Shown piece by piece: positions 17,751 through 26,809 of a stretch of DNA of 64,000 nt; the stretch's first letter is position 1; the number at the start of each line of letters is the position of its first letter. The stretch comes from Microbacterium sp. AG238 (GTDB lineage: Bacteria > Actinomycetota > Actinomycetes > Actinomycetales > Microbacteriaceae). Where the stretch lies: contig NZ_RAQC01000001.1 in NCBI RefSeq assembly GCF_003610405.1, positions 1,488,001-1,552,000 on the forward strand. The letters run 5' to 3'. The position numbers were made by a program, and so were the translations under genes. The notes below the pieces were generated by a model that had not been told where the DNA came from, searched no databases, and saw nothing but the letters and a program-made list of their open reading frames with translations.

Positions 17751-20162
17751 GTGACCGCGTCCACCGACCACCTCCGTCCCCTGCTCGACCGCCTCACCCT
17801 CGAGGACAAGGCCGCCCTCGTGCAGGGCGCCGACTTCTGGACGACGGTGCCGCTGCCCGGGATCGGGCTGCGGGCGATGACCCTCTCGGACGGACCCGCG
17901 GGTGTGCGGGGCCCCCGTTGGGACGAGCGCGACCCGTCGCTGAACCTGCCCTCCGGCTCCGCGCTCGCGGCGTCGTGGGACGCCGACCTCGCCTACCGGT
18001 ACGGCGCGGCCTCGGCGTCGGAGGCCCGCCGGAAGGACGTCGACGTCGTGCTCGGCCCGACCATCAACCTGCACCGCTCCCCGCTCGGCGGACGTCACTT
18101 CGAGTGCCTGTCGGAGGACCCCGAGCTCACCGGCGAGCTCGGTGCCGCGTACGTGCGCGGCCTGCAGGACAACGGGGTCGCCGCGACGCCGAAGCACTAC
18201 GTCGCCAACGACTCCGAGACCGACCGCTTCACCGTCGACGTGCAGGTCGACGCCCGCGCGCTGCGCGAGCTCTACCTCGCCCCCTTCGAGCGCACGGTCG
18301 CGGATGCGGGCGCCTGGGCCCTCATGAGCTCCTACAACTCCGTCGACGGCGTCACGATGACCGAGAACGACCTGCTCGAGAACCCGCTGAACTCCGAGTG
18401 GGGCTTCGACGGCGTCGTCATCAGCGACTGGACCGCCGTGCGCTCGCTCGGTGCCGTCTCCGCGGCGCAGGACCTCGCGATGCCGGGCCCGGCGCCGGCG
18501 TACGCCGACCTCGTCGCCGCGGTGCGCGACGGGCGGGTCGACGAGGCCGATCTCGACCGCAAGGTGCTGCGCATCCTGCTGCTCGCCGAGCGGGTCGGCG
18601 CCCTGGGCGACAGCGCCCCGCGCGAGACGGCCGCCGTCGACGGCGTCGCGTTCGCACGGGAGGCCGCCGTCGCCGGGACCGTGCTGCTCCGCAACGACGG
18701 GACGCTGCCGCTCGATGCGGACGTCCTCCGTCGGGTCGCCGTCATCGGCCAGAACGCCCGGGATGCGCGGACGCAGGGCGGCGGCTCGGCGACGGTGGTG
18801 CCCGAGCGCGTCAGCTCGCCGCTCGATGCGCTCCGCGAGACACTCCCGGGCGCCGAGGTGCGCTTCGAGATCGGCGCCGTCGTGCAGGAGGGCGTCGCCG
18901 AGCTGCCGCTGTCGCAGCTGACGAACCCGGTGACGGGCGAGCCGGGCATGCGCGTGAGCTTCCTCGACGCCGCCGGCGCCGAGATCTTCGCCGAAGACCG
19001 CCGCTCGACCGCCCTCGTGTGGTTCGGCGGCGGCGCCCCGATCGCCGAGAGCTCGACGATCGTCTACGAGACGCGCCTCACCCCGGCCGAGTCCGGCGAG
19101 ATCGAGCTCGGTTTCGCCGGGGCGAACCCCGGCCGTCTCTTCGTCGACGGCGAGCTGCGCCTCGACGACGCGCCCGTGCTGACCGGTACCGACCTCGGCG
19201 CGGCGTTCCTGAACCCGCCCTCGCTCACGGCGCCGGTCACGGTGACGGCGGGCACCCCCATCGACATCCGGGTGGAGTTCGCCCGGGCGGGCAACGGTGC
19301 GATCGCCGGCGCCTTCTCGGCCACGGTCGGCGTCGCCCCCGAGCGCACAGACCCCGACGAGCTGATCGCCCGCGCGGTCGACGCCGCCGCCGCGGCCGAG
19401 GTCGCGATCGTCGTCGTCGGCACGAACTCCAAGGTCGAGTCCGAGGGCTACGACCGCGTCGACCTCGACCTTCCCGGCCGCCAGGACGACCTCGTGCGAG
19501 CGGTCGCGGCCACGGGCACCCCGACGATCGTCATCGTCAACGCGGGGTCGCCGGTCGTGCTGCCGTGGGCCGGCGAGGTCGCCGCCGTGCTGCAGGGATA
19601 CTTCGGCGGCCAGGAGTTCGGCCACGCCCTCGCCGACATCGTCACCGGCGCAGCCGAGCCCGGCGGGCGCCTCCCCACGACGTGGCCCGCTGCCCTGTCG
19701 GACGTCCCCGTCGCCGAGGTGACGCCGACCGACGGCGTGCTGCGGTACGACGAGGGCATCCACATCGGATACCGGGCCTGGCTGCGCGACGACGTCGAGC
19801 CCGCCTTCGTGTTCGGGCACGGGCTCGGCTATACGACCTGGCGATGGGATGCCGCCGAGCGACGCGGCGACGCGCTCGCGGTGACCCTCACCAACACCGG
19901 CGATCGCGCGGGCAAGCAGGTCGTGCAGGTCTACGCCGAGCGGGCGGGCTCCGCCGTCGACCGGCCGGTGCGGTGGCTGGTCGGCTTCGCCGTCGCGCGT
20001 GCCGAGGCCGGCCAGACCGTGACGGTCGAGATCGCGGTCGACCCGCGCCTCCTCGCGTACTGGGACGGCGCCTGGGTCGTAGAGCCCGGCACCTATACCC
20101 TGCACACGGGAGCGTCCGTGGCCGAGCTCCCGCTCACCGCCGAGTGGGAGGTTCCCGCATGA
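17751..20162 (+). CDS. GH3 beta-glycosidase with PA14 insert, intracellular
   Basis: The enzyme has 803 residues. The TIM-like domain holds the nucleophile D226 in GVVISDWTAV and the substrate-binding KHYVANDSETDR region (148-159). The alpha/beta sandwich carries a PA14 insertion at about 350-480 that often closes over the active site, and a fibronectin-like C-terminal domain ends the protein. Family GH3 includes beta-glucosidases and beta-xylosidases. No signal peptide is present, so imported oligosaccharides or glycosides are the substrates. The start is GTG with TTGGAG seven bases upstream. It overlaps the following gene by four bases. Confidence 0.92.
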   Translation: MTASTDHLRPLLDRLTLEDKAALVQGADFWTTVPLPGIGLRAMTLSDGPAGVRGPRWDERDPSLNLPSGSALAASWDADLAYRYGAASASEARRKDVDVVLGPTINLHRSPLGGRHFECLSEDPELTGELGAAYVRGLQDNGVAATPKHYVANDSETDRFTVDVQVDARALRELYLAPFERTVADAGAWALMSSYNSVDGVTMTENDLLENPLNSEWGFDGVVISDWTAVRSLGAVSAAQDLAMPGPAPAYADLVAAVRDGRVDEADLDRKVLRILLLAERVGALGDSAPRETAAVDGVAFAREAAVAGTVLLRNDGTLPLDADVLRRVAVIGQNARDARTQGGGSATVVPERVSSPLDALRETLPGAEVRFEIGAVVQEGVAELPLSQLTNPVTGEPGMRVSFLDAAGAEIFAEDRRSTALVWFGGGAPIAESSTIVYETRLTPAESGEIELGFAGANPGRLFVDGELRLDDAPVLTGTDLGAAFLNPPSLTAPVTVTAGTPIDIRVEFARAGNGAIAGAFSATVGVAPERTDPDELIARAVDAAAAAEVAIVVVGTNSKVESEGYDRVDLDLPGRQDDLVRAVAATGTPTIVIVNAGSPVVLPWAGEVAAVLQGYFGGQEFGHALADIVTGAAEPGGRLPTTWPAALSDVPVAEVTPTDGVLRYDEGIHIGYRAWLRDDVEPAFVFGHGLGYTTWRWDAAERRGDALAVTLTNTGDRAGKQVVQVYAERAGSAVDRPVRWLVGFAVARAEAGQTVTVEIAVDPRLLAYWDGAWVVEPGTYTLHTGASVAELPLTAEWEVPA

Positions 20163-21304
20163 CCACCGAATCGATCACCGAGCTGACCGGCATCCTCCGC
20201 GGGCACGCCGACTATCGCCTGACCGACGTGGTGACCGACCTCGAGGGGCTGCTCGCCGCGGACCCCGACCTGTCGTTCCAGGTCGCGGCGATACACCGAG
20301 GCCGCACGGTGCTCGACGCCTGGGGCGGCCCGCACCTCGACGGCGACTCCGTCATGGTGCCGTACTCGGTGACCAAGAACACGATCGGGCTCTCGATCGG
20401 CCTGCTCGTCGAACGCGGCGAGATCGACCTCGACGAGCGCGTCGCGCACTACTGGCCCGAGTTCGCGGCGAAGGGCAAGGCGGCGGTCACCGTCCGCCAG
20501 CTGCTGTCGCATCAGGCCGGGCTCCCGCAGACCGACGATCCGCTCACGTGGGACGAGCTGCTCGACCACCACGCCGCCGCCGCGCGGCTGGCGGAATCGA
20601 CACCGTTCTGGCACCCCGGCAGCGCATTCGGGTACCACGCGATCACGATCGGCAGCCTCGGCGATGAGCTGGTCTACCGCGTGACCGGCCGAACTCTCCA
20701 CGAGTTCTACGAGACCGAGATCCGGGCGCCGCACGCGATCGAGTTCCACCTCGGGCTCCCCGCTGAGCTCGAGCACCGCCAGGTGGACGTGCTGCCGATG
20801 ATCCGACCGGTGTCCGACACCGCCGAGCGGTCGTCGTCGACGCTCGGCCCGAAGGTGTTCGCCCCCGCGGCGGGCGGCATCGACCTCGCCAACTCGCCGC
20901 GCAGCTGGCGCTACGGGCATCCCGCCGGCAGCGGCACCGGCTCGGCCCGCGGTCTGGCCCGCCTGTTCGCCGCCATGGTCACGGGGGTCGACGGCGCCGC
21001 GCCGGCGCTCGGCCCCGAGACCGTGGCCGCGATCGGGCAGCAGCAGATCCGCGGCTACGACGAAGTGCTCCATCAGCACGACCGCGCACACGCCATCGTC
21101 TTCCAGAAGCCGTCGCAGCAGCTCGCCTTCGGCGGTCCTCGCGCGTTCGGGCACGACGGGGCCGCGGGCGCGCTCGCCTGCGTCGACCCCGACACCGGGC
21201 TCGCTTTCGCCTGGACGATCGCCCGCGGTCCCTGGCCGGGCGGCGCCGATCCGCGTGCGGTGGCGCTGGCGGCCCGGCTCGGCCGCATCCTGGGCGACGC
21301 ATGA
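20159..21304 (+). CDS. Serine hydrolase, beta-lactamase/esterase EstB family
   Basis: The 381-residue protein has the S-x-x-K catalytic pair (S70-V-T-K73) and a tyrosine of the second motif in FGYHAITIG near 160. LLSHQAGLPQ around 115-125 is the usual class C-like/EstB stretch. There is no signal peptide, so it is not a penicillin-binding protein at the surface. Placed between GH3 and GH78 genes with four-base overlaps on both sides, it may remove acetyl or feruloyl esters from imported pectic oligosaccharides (inference from context only). Confidence 0.85.
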   Translation: MTTESITELTGILRGHADYRLTDVVTDLEGLLAADPDLSFQVAAIHRGRTVLDAWGGPHLDGDSVMVPYSVTKNTIGLSIGLLVERGEIDLDERVAHYWPEFAAKGKAAVTVRQLLSHQAGLPQTDDPLTWDELLDHHAAAARLAESTPFWHPGSAFGYHAITIGSLGDELVYRVTGRTLHEFYETEIRAPHAIEFHLGLPAELEHRQVDVLPMIRPVSDTAERSSSTLGPKVFAPAAGGIDLANSPRSWRYGHPAGSGTGSARGLARLFAAMVTGVDGAAPALGPETVAAIGQQQIRGYDEVLHQHDRAHAIVFQKPSQQLAFGGPRAFGHDGAAGALACVDPDTGLAFAWTIARGPWPGGADPRAVALAARLGRILGDA

Positions 21305-24078
21305 GCGCCGCCGTCGCGACGCTGCGCGCCGAACTGCGCGACGACACGGCGTTCGTCGCAACGCCCACCCCGCGACTGAGCTGGACGGTCGGAACGGACG
21401 AGCCCGATTGGATGCAGCGCCGGGCCGAGATCGACGACGGCTCGGGCCCGGTCGCCCTCGAGTACGACGAGAGCGCGCTCGTTCCGTGGCCGTTCACCCC
21501 GCTCGCCCCGGGCGAGACGCGACGCGTGCGCATCCGGGTCGAAGGCATGTCGGGCACGGCGACGCCCTGGAGCGATGACCTCGTCGTCACCGCGGGCTTC
21601 CTCGGCGACGACGAATGGGTCGCCGAGCCGATCGGGCTCGCCGACCCGGAGCGCCCGGCGCAGCCCGCCGTCGTCCGTACGAGGTTCCGGCCGGCCCGCC
21701 CGGTCTCGCGCGCGATCCTCTTCTGGACGGCGCTCGGATCGGCTGAGCCCGAGATCAACGGCAGCGCCGTCTCGGACGAGGTGCTCGCGCCGGGATGGAC
21801 CGCCTACCGCGATCGCCTGGTGCACGAGACCGTCGATGTCACGGCCCTGATCCGCGACGGTGACAACGAGCTCTCCGCGACGCTCGCGGGCGCCTGGTAC
21901 ACCGAGAAGTACGGGTTCTTCGCGTTCGCCGACCGCCTCTACGGCGACCAGCCGTCGTTCCTCGCACAGCTGCGGGTGACCTACGACGACGGCACGAGCG
22001 AGACCCTCGCCGCGACCAGTGCAGGATGGGAGGCGGCGGGCGACGGCCCGGTCGTCGACTCCGGCATCTACGCCGGCGAGCACCAGGACCTCGCACGCGC
22101 CGCGACGGAGTTCTCGCCGGCGAGGGTCGGCGCCGCGGCCCGCCCCGATTACGAGAACGTCCCGACGCCCGAGGCTCGCATCGCACCGCCGGTGCGCCGC
22201 ACCCAGACGCTCCCGGTGGCCGAGGTGCTCACCGCACCTTCGGGCGGCCGCATCCTCGACTTCGGCCAGAATCTCGTCGGCCGGCTCCGCCTGCGCGTGC
22301 GCGGCCGGGCCGGGCAGCGCGTCGTCGTCCGCCACGCCGAAGTACTCGAGCACGGGGAGCTCGCCCTGCGGCCGCTGCGCAACGCCGCCGCGACCGCGAC
22401 GTTCGACCTCACCGGCGACGACGATGTGCTCGAGTCGCGCTTCACCTTCTACGGATTCCGCTACGCAGAGGTCACCGGCGCCGACGTCGACCCGGCCGAC
22501 ATCGAGGCCGTCGTCCTGCACACCGACATGACGCGCACCGGGTGGTTCTCCTCGTCGGACCCGCTGATCGACCGACTGCACGAGAACGTCGTGTGGGGGA
22601 TGCGCGGCAACTTCCTCTCGATACCGACCGACTGTCCGCAGCGCGACGAGCGCCTGGGCTGGACCGGCGATCTGCAGGTCTTCGCGCCGACGGCATCCTT
22701 CCTCTACGACTGCGCCGGATTCCTGACGTCGTGGCTGCGCGACCTCGCCCACGAGCAGCGCCGCAGCGGCGGCTCGGTCCCCGTCGTCGTCCCCGCCGCT
22801 CTCACGGCCTTCGGGGCGTTCGGGGTGAGCCCGGCGGCCTGGGGGGATGCCGCGACGGTGGTGCCCACCGTGATGCACGAGCGCTTCGGCGACCGCGACG
22901 TCGTCGCCGCGCAGTACCCGAGCATGCGCTCGTGGGTCGACGCGGTGGCAGCGGATGCGGGCGAGAGCGGGCTGTGGGCCGGACGCATGCAGCTGGGCGA
23001 CTGGCTCGACCCTTCCGCTCCCCCCGACAAGCCGGGCCAGGCGAAGGTCGACTCCGACATCGTCGCGAGCGCCTACTTCGCCCGGTCGCTGCGGCTGGTC
23101 GCCGACGCGGCCCGCCTGCTCGGGTTCGACGCGGATGCCGCGCATTACGGGGCGCTCGCGGAGCGCAGCCGCGCGGCCTTCGTCGCGGAGTACGTCACCC
23201 CGGCCGGCCGGATGGTCAGCGACGCCCCGACCGCATACGCGCTCGCACTCGAGTTCGACCTCGTCGTCGACCATGAGGCGCGGGCGGCACTTGCGACCCG
23301 ACTGGCCGACCTCGTCCGCGAAGGCGGCTACCGCATCGGCACCGGATTCGTGGGCACACCGCTGGTCGCCGACGCCCTCACCGAGGGTGGGCGGTTGGAT
23401 GCCGCCGAGCGCCTGCTGACGCAGACGCAGTGCCCGTCATGGCTGTACCCGGTCACGCAGGGCGCGACGACCGTCTGGGAACGCTGGGACTCGCTGCTGC
23501 CCGACGGCAGTGTCAACCCGGGCGAGATGACCTCGTTCAACCACTACGCGCTCGGCGCCGTCGCCGACTGGCTGCACCGGACCGTCGCGGGCCTGGCCCC
23601 GGCGGCCCCCGGTTACCGGCGGCTGCGGATCGCGCCGCGCCCGCTGCGTTCGCTCGACCACGCCGCGGCGCGACACCTCACGCCGTACGGCGAGGCGAGC
23701 GTGGCGTGGCGCCGCGCGGGCGGAGAGATCGTGGTCACCGCGACCGTGCCGCCGAGCACCCGCGCCGACGTCGACCTGCCGGGGCTGCGCGCCGAAGTCG
23801 GATCGGGGACGCACGAGTGGCGATTCACGGCCGAGAGCCCGACGGCGCTCCCCCCGCTCGACGGACTGAGCGCCTCGCTCGCCGACGTCATCGACGACCC
23901 ACGGGCGTACGACGCTCTGCTCGGCACGCTGGACCAGCACGCCCCCGACCGGGTGCCGGCCGTGCGCGACGAGACCCGCTGGGGTTCGGGCCGCACGGTG
24001 AGCTCGGTGCTCATGTTCAGCCCGCCCGACCTCCTCACGGCGGTCGACTCCGCGATCCGCGACGCCACCGCGTCCTGA
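21301..24078 (+). CDS. GH78 alpha-L-rhamnosidase, intracellular
   Basis: The 925-residue enzyme has the N-terminal beta domains (about 10-400, including the Bac_rhamnosid_N region) and an (alpha/alpha)6 barrel from about 420 to 760. The signature DCPQRDERLGWTGD is at 444-457, and the general base glutamate lies in NPGEMTSFNHYALG near 745. A C-terminal beta domain closes it. GH78 inverting enzymes release terminal L-rhamnose from rhamnogalacturonan fragments and plant flavonoid glycosides. Its product feeds the L-rhamnose operon 13 kb downstream. The last 70 residues after the GH78 C domain look unique. Confidence 0.94.
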   Translation: MSAAVATLRAELRDDTAFVATPTPRLSWTVGTDEPDWMQRRAEIDDGSGPVALEYDESALVPWPFTPLAPGETRRVRIRVEGMSGTATPWSDDLVVTAGFLGDDEWVAEPIGLADPERPAQPAVVRTRFRPARPVSRAILFWTALGSAEPEINGSAVSDEVLAPGWTAYRDRLVHETVDVTALIRDGDNELSATLAGAWYTEKYGFFAFADRLYGDQPSFLAQLRVTYDDGTSETLAATSAGWEAAGDGPVVDSGIYAGEHQDLARAATEFSPARVGAAARPDYENVPTPEARIAPPVRRTQTLPVAEVLTAPSGGRILDFGQNLVGRLRLRVRGRAGQRVVVRHAEVLEHGELALRPLRNAAATATFDLTGDDDVLESRFTFYGFRYAEVTGADVDPADIEAVVLHTDMTRTGWFSSSDPLIDRLHENVVWGMRGNFLSIPTDCPQRDERLGWTGDLQVFAPTASFLYDCAGFLTSWLRDLAHEQRRSGGSVPVVVPAALTAFGAFGVSPAAWGDAATVVPTVMHERFGDRDVVAAQYPSMRSWVDAVAADAGESGLWAGRMQLGDWLDPSAPPDKPGQAKVDSDIVASAYFARSLRLVADAARLLGFDADAAHYGALAERSRAAFVAEYVTPAGRMVSDAPTAYALALEFDLVVDHEARAALATRLADLVREGGYRIGTGFVGTPLVADALTEGGRLDAAERLLTQTQCPSWLYPVTQGATTVWERWDSLLPDGSVNPGEMTSFNHYALGAVADWLHRTVAGLAPAAPGYRRLRIAPRPLRSLDHAAARHLTPYGEASVAWRRAGGEIVVTATVPPSTRADVDLPGLRAEVGSGTHEWRFTAESPTALPPLDGLSASLADVIDDPRAYDALLGTLDQHAPDRVPAVRDETRWGSGRTVSSVLMFSPPDLLTAVDSAIRDATAS

Positions 24079-24087
24079 CCCGCCCGT

Positions 24088-24121
24088 CACCGCACACCCT
24101 TCACCGCATACCCTTCACCGC
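24088..24121. repeat. 14-bp tandem repeat
   Basis: CACCGCACACCCTT and CACCGCATACCCTT follow each other, then a partial third unit CACCGC, between the rhamnosidase stop and the ribosome-binding site of the next gene. It sits in the leader of the apiosidase-like gene. No function is evident. Confidence 0.7.
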
Positions 24122-24134
24122 CCAGGAGGCATGA

Positions 24135-25892
24135 ATGTTCGACCGCGCCACGACCTTCGGCGAAGCCCTCGACGACCCCGCCGCCCGCGCCATCCTCGAG
24201 CGGTACATGCCCGGTGTCGCGGCCTCGCCGATGGCGACGCAGTTCCGGGGTGGACGTCTCGGCCAGCTCGTCGCGATCGTGCCGGCGCTCGAGAACCTCG
24301 ACGAGCGCGAACGCTTCTTCGCCGCCCTCGCCGAAGTCGGGACCGGGGCGGCCCGCCCGCCGTACGCGCCCGCGATCGACCCCGACCCGTCATACGAGGG
24401 CGCCGACGTCGCGCGGGGGTCGGCGACGGTCGAGGTGCCCGCGAGCGCGGCGCTGTGGGATCCGATCGAGATCCGGCTCACCGGACCCGCCCACGGCAAT
24501 CCGTTCGTCGACGTCGAGGTCGACGCGGTCTTCGAGCGGGGCGGTGCCGAGGTGCGGGTCGGCGGCTTCTACGACGGCGACGGCGTCTACATCATCCGCG
24601 CCCTCGCCGACACGCTCGGAGCCTGGAGCTTCCGCACCCGCTCGACCGCACGCTCACTCGACGGCGTCACCGGCGGGCTCGAGGTCGTCGCGGCACGCGC
24701 GGGCTCGCACGGCCCGGTGCGCGTCGACGGCTTCCACTTCCGGCACGCCGACGGCACCCGGCACCGTCCGCTCGGCACGACCGCGTACGCCTGGACGCAC
24801 CAGCCCGACGCCCTGCAGGAACAGACCCTCGCGACGCTCGCCGCCACGTCGTTCGCGAAGCTGCGCATGTGCGTCTTCCCGAAGTCGTACCTGTACAACA
24901 GCGACGAGCCCGCGGATTTCCCCTTCGCGGGGAGCCTGGCCGAGGGGTTCGATCTCGAGCGTTTCGACCCCGCGCACTTCCGCCGCCTCGAGAAGCGGAT
25001 CACTCAGCTCGCCGAACTCGGCATCGAGGCCGACATCATCCTGTTCCACGCCTACGACCGATGGGGCTTCGCCGACCTCGGACCCGCCGTCGACGAGCGG
25101 TACCTGCGCTATGTCGTGCGGCGCCTGTCGGGCTACGCGAACGTGTGGTGGTCGATGGCGAACGAGTACGACCTGCTGTGGTCGAAGGACCTCGACGACT
25201 GGGAGCGGCTCGCCGCGGTCGTCGGCGAGGAGGATGCATTCGGCCACCTCAACTCGATCCACAACTGCCGTCCCGTCTACGACTACGACAAGCCCTGGAT
25301 CACGCATGTGAGCATCCAGCGCGTCGACGTGTACCGCACAGCCGAGAACACCGACCAGTGGCGCGAGCAGTGGGGCAAACCCGTCGTCATCGACGAGTGC
25401 GCCTACGAGGGCGACATCGACCAGGGTTGGGGCAACATCACGGGCGAGGAGATGACGCGGCGCTTCTGGGAAGGAGCGGTGCGCGGCGGCTACGTCGGCC
25501 ACGGCGAGACCTACTACCCGCCGGCGCACGGCCGCGACGACGAGGTCCTCTGGTGGTCCAAGGGCGGTGAGCTGCACGGCTCGTCCCCCGACCGGATCGC
25601 GTTCCTCGAACGACTCCAGGCCGAGTCGCCGACCGGCGTCTGGGATCCCCTGCCGAGCGACTGGGACGTTCCGTGGGGCGGCGTCGCCGGGGCCGTGAAG
25701 ATCGGCTACTTCGGCTTCAACCGCCCGCGGTTCCGCAACGTCATCCTCGACGAGGGCGCATGGCGGGTCGAGGTCGTCGACACGTGGAACATGACCGTCG
25801 AGCCGGTGCCCGGCGAGCATCGCGGCCAGCTGCGCGTCGAGCTTCCCGGCCGGCCCTACATGGGCATCCGCCTCACCCGCGTCGCCGACTGA
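24135..25892 (+). CDS. Apiosidase-like glycoside hydrolase (DUF5060-DUF4038-DUF5605), intracellular
   Basis: The 585-residue protein has an Ig-like DUF5060 module at about 105-185, a TIM barrel of the DUF4038/apiosidase-like group at about 190-460, and a small C-terminal DUF5605-like beta domain at about 500-585. Candidate catalytic glutamates are E344 (WWSMANEYDLLW, acid/base) and E421 (PVVIDECAYEG, nucleophile), the clan GH-A arrangement. The founding relatives, family GH140, cleave apiose from rhamnogalacturonan II side chains. There is no signal peptide. AGGAGG lies five bases before the ATG. It ends the importer-glycosidase operon and lies next to the proposed apionate operon, which makes release of D-apiose an attractive role. 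Enzyme specificity is not proved by sequence. Confidence 0.68.
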   Translation: MFDRATTFGEALDDPAARAILERYMPGVAASPMATQFRGGRLGQLVAIVPALENLDERERFFAALAEVGTGAARPPYAPAIDPDPSYEGADVARGSATVEVPASAALWDPIEIRLTGPAHGNPFVDVEVDAVFERGGAEVRVGGFYDGDGVYIIRALADTLGAWSFRTRSTARSLDGVTGGLEVVAARAGSHGPVRVDGFHFRHADGTRHRPLGTTAYAWTHQPDALQEQTLATLAATSFAKLRMCVFPKSYLYNSDEPADFPFAGSLAEGFDLERFDPAHFRRLEKRITQLAELGIEADIILFHAYDRWGFADLGPAVDERYLRYVVRRLSGYANVWWSMANEYDLLWSKDLDDWERLAAVVGEEDAFGHLNSIHNCRPVYDYDKPWITHVSIQRVDVYRTAENTDQWREQWGKPVVIDECAYEGDIDQGWGNITGEEMTRRFWEGAVRGGYVGHGETYYPPAHGRDDEVLWWSKGGELHGSSPDRIAFLERLQAESPTGVWDPLPSDWDVPWGGVAGAVKIGYFGFNRPRFRNVILDEGAWRVEVVDTWNMTVEPVPGEHRGQLRVELPGRPYMGIRLTRVAD

Positions 25893-25915
25893 CCCGCGAC
25901 CCGCGTGGGTCAACC

Positions 25916-25976
25916 CGCGAGGTCCCAGTTCAGCCGGGTATGGCGTCCGGATAACCGGCCGAAGTGGGACCTCGCG
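25916..25976. repeat. 61-bp palindromic intergenic element, copy 1
   Basis: CGCGAGGTCCCA at the left end mirrors TGGGACCTCGCG at the right end, and TTCAGCCGG mirrors CCGGCCGAA inside. It fills the space between the convergent apiosidase-like and gntR genes (23 and 9 bases from their stop codons). A second copy of the same length is at 35647-35707. Confidence 0.82.
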
Positions 25977-25985
25977 CGCCAGGGA

Positions 25986-26702
25986 TCAGGGGGCGATGCG
26001 GCGGGCGGCCGTCGCCATATGCGCGGCCATCGCCGATGCGGCGGCGTCCTCGTCGCCCGCCGCCACGGCACGGGCGATCACCTCGTGCTCGGCGAGCGCA
26101 CGACGGGCCTGCTCGTCGTCGTGCACCGCGCGGTCGGCGTAGACCTGCAGCAGTGACCGGACGACGTGCAGCAGATCGATGAGCATCGCGTTGCCCGCGA
26201 TGCGTGCGAGCTCGTGGTGGAATGCCAGATCGGCACGGGCGAACGCGCCGAGGTCGCCCAGCGTCGACCGCATCCGTTCGACGTGCGCTTCGAGATCGCC
26301 AGAACCGGCGGCGGCCGCCGCCAGACGGGCGACGTAGATCTCCAGTCCCGACCGGAGCTCGATCAACTCGTGCGTGTTCCGCTCGCCGATGAGCAATCCC
26401 CACCGCAGCGTCTGCGGCAGCAGCTCGCTCGCCGCGCCGCGCAGGTACGTTCCCGAGCCGGGGCGCACGTCGACGATCCCGAGGATCTCGAGAGCGGCGA
26501 GCGCCTCGCGCACGGCGGACCGCCCGACCTCGAGGGTCGCGGCCAGCTGCCGCTCCGGCGGCAGCCGCGTGCCCGGGGCGACATCGCCCGAGGTGAACAG
26601 ATCGAGCAGGCGTCGCGCGACCTCCGAGACGGGTGTGCGCGCCGGGAGCGCTGCGAGGGATGCCGCGAGGTCGGGCGATCCGTCGGAGCGATAGGCGGGC
26701 AT
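25986..26702 (-). CDS. GntR family regulator, FadR subfamily
   Basis: The 238-residue protein has a winged helix at about 22-90 (GTRLPPERQLAATLEVGRSAVREALAALEILGIVDVRPGSGTYL) and an FCD ligand-binding domain with metal-ligand type residues in DLAFHHELARIAGN, EHEVIARAV and AAHMATAARR. FadR-type regulators with FCD domains usually sense sugar acids or other carboxylates, which suits control of an apionate operon. GTG at 26708 is an alternative start. I prefer ATG 26702 because a -10-like TAGGTT lies 8 bases before it, as in leaderless actinobacterial genes. It is divergent from the operon it probably represses. Confidence 0.9.
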   Translation of the reverse strand: MPAYRSDGSPDLAASLAALPARTPVSEVARRLLDLFTSGDVAPGTRLPPERQLAATLEVGRSAVREALAALEILGIVDVRPGSGTYLRGAASELLPQTLRWGLLIGERNTHELIELRSGLEIYVARLAAAAAGSGDLEAHVERMRSTLGDLGAFARADLAFHHELARIAGNAMLIDLLHVVRSLLQVYADRAVHDDEQARRALAEHEVIARAVAAGDEDAAASAMAAHMATAARRIAP

Positions 26703-26709
26703 GACCACA

Positions 26710-26760
26710 AACCTACCCGGCAGGAATGAGGTTGCAATTGGTCAACCGGTTTGCCAAAAT
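26710..26760. promoter_or_regulatory. Divergent promoters with GntR operator
   Basis: A 20-base palindrome, TTGGTCAACCGGTTTGCCAA (26738-26757, 8 of 10 pairs matching), fills the spacer between -35 TTGCAA (26732-26737) and -10 CAAAAT (26755-26760) of the operon promoter, which has a 17-base spacing. TTGCAA is its own reverse complement and can also serve as the -35 of gntR on the minus strand, with -10 TAGGTT at 26710-26715. A regulator bound here would block both polymerases. Confidence 0.65.
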
Positions 26761-26809
26761 AGCCGGGCGATGAGGCAACTCGTCGCGCAACCGACGATGG
26801 GAAGTCAGC

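Noticed and set aside
16974..20105. Very long open frame on the minus strand opposite the importer ATPase and GH3 genes
   Set aside because: High-GC DNA gives long stop-free antisense frames. Its translation is Arg/Gly/Asp/Glu-rich without motifs, while the plus-strand genes have clear catalytic motifs.
20159..21304. Antibiotic-resistance beta-lactamase
   Set aside because: It has the S-x-x-K motif but no signal peptide, and lies inside a glycosidase operon. The EstB-type esterase branch fits better.
24088..24121. CRISPR-like repeat
   Set aside because: The unit is 14 bases and tandem without spacers; there are no cas genes in the window.
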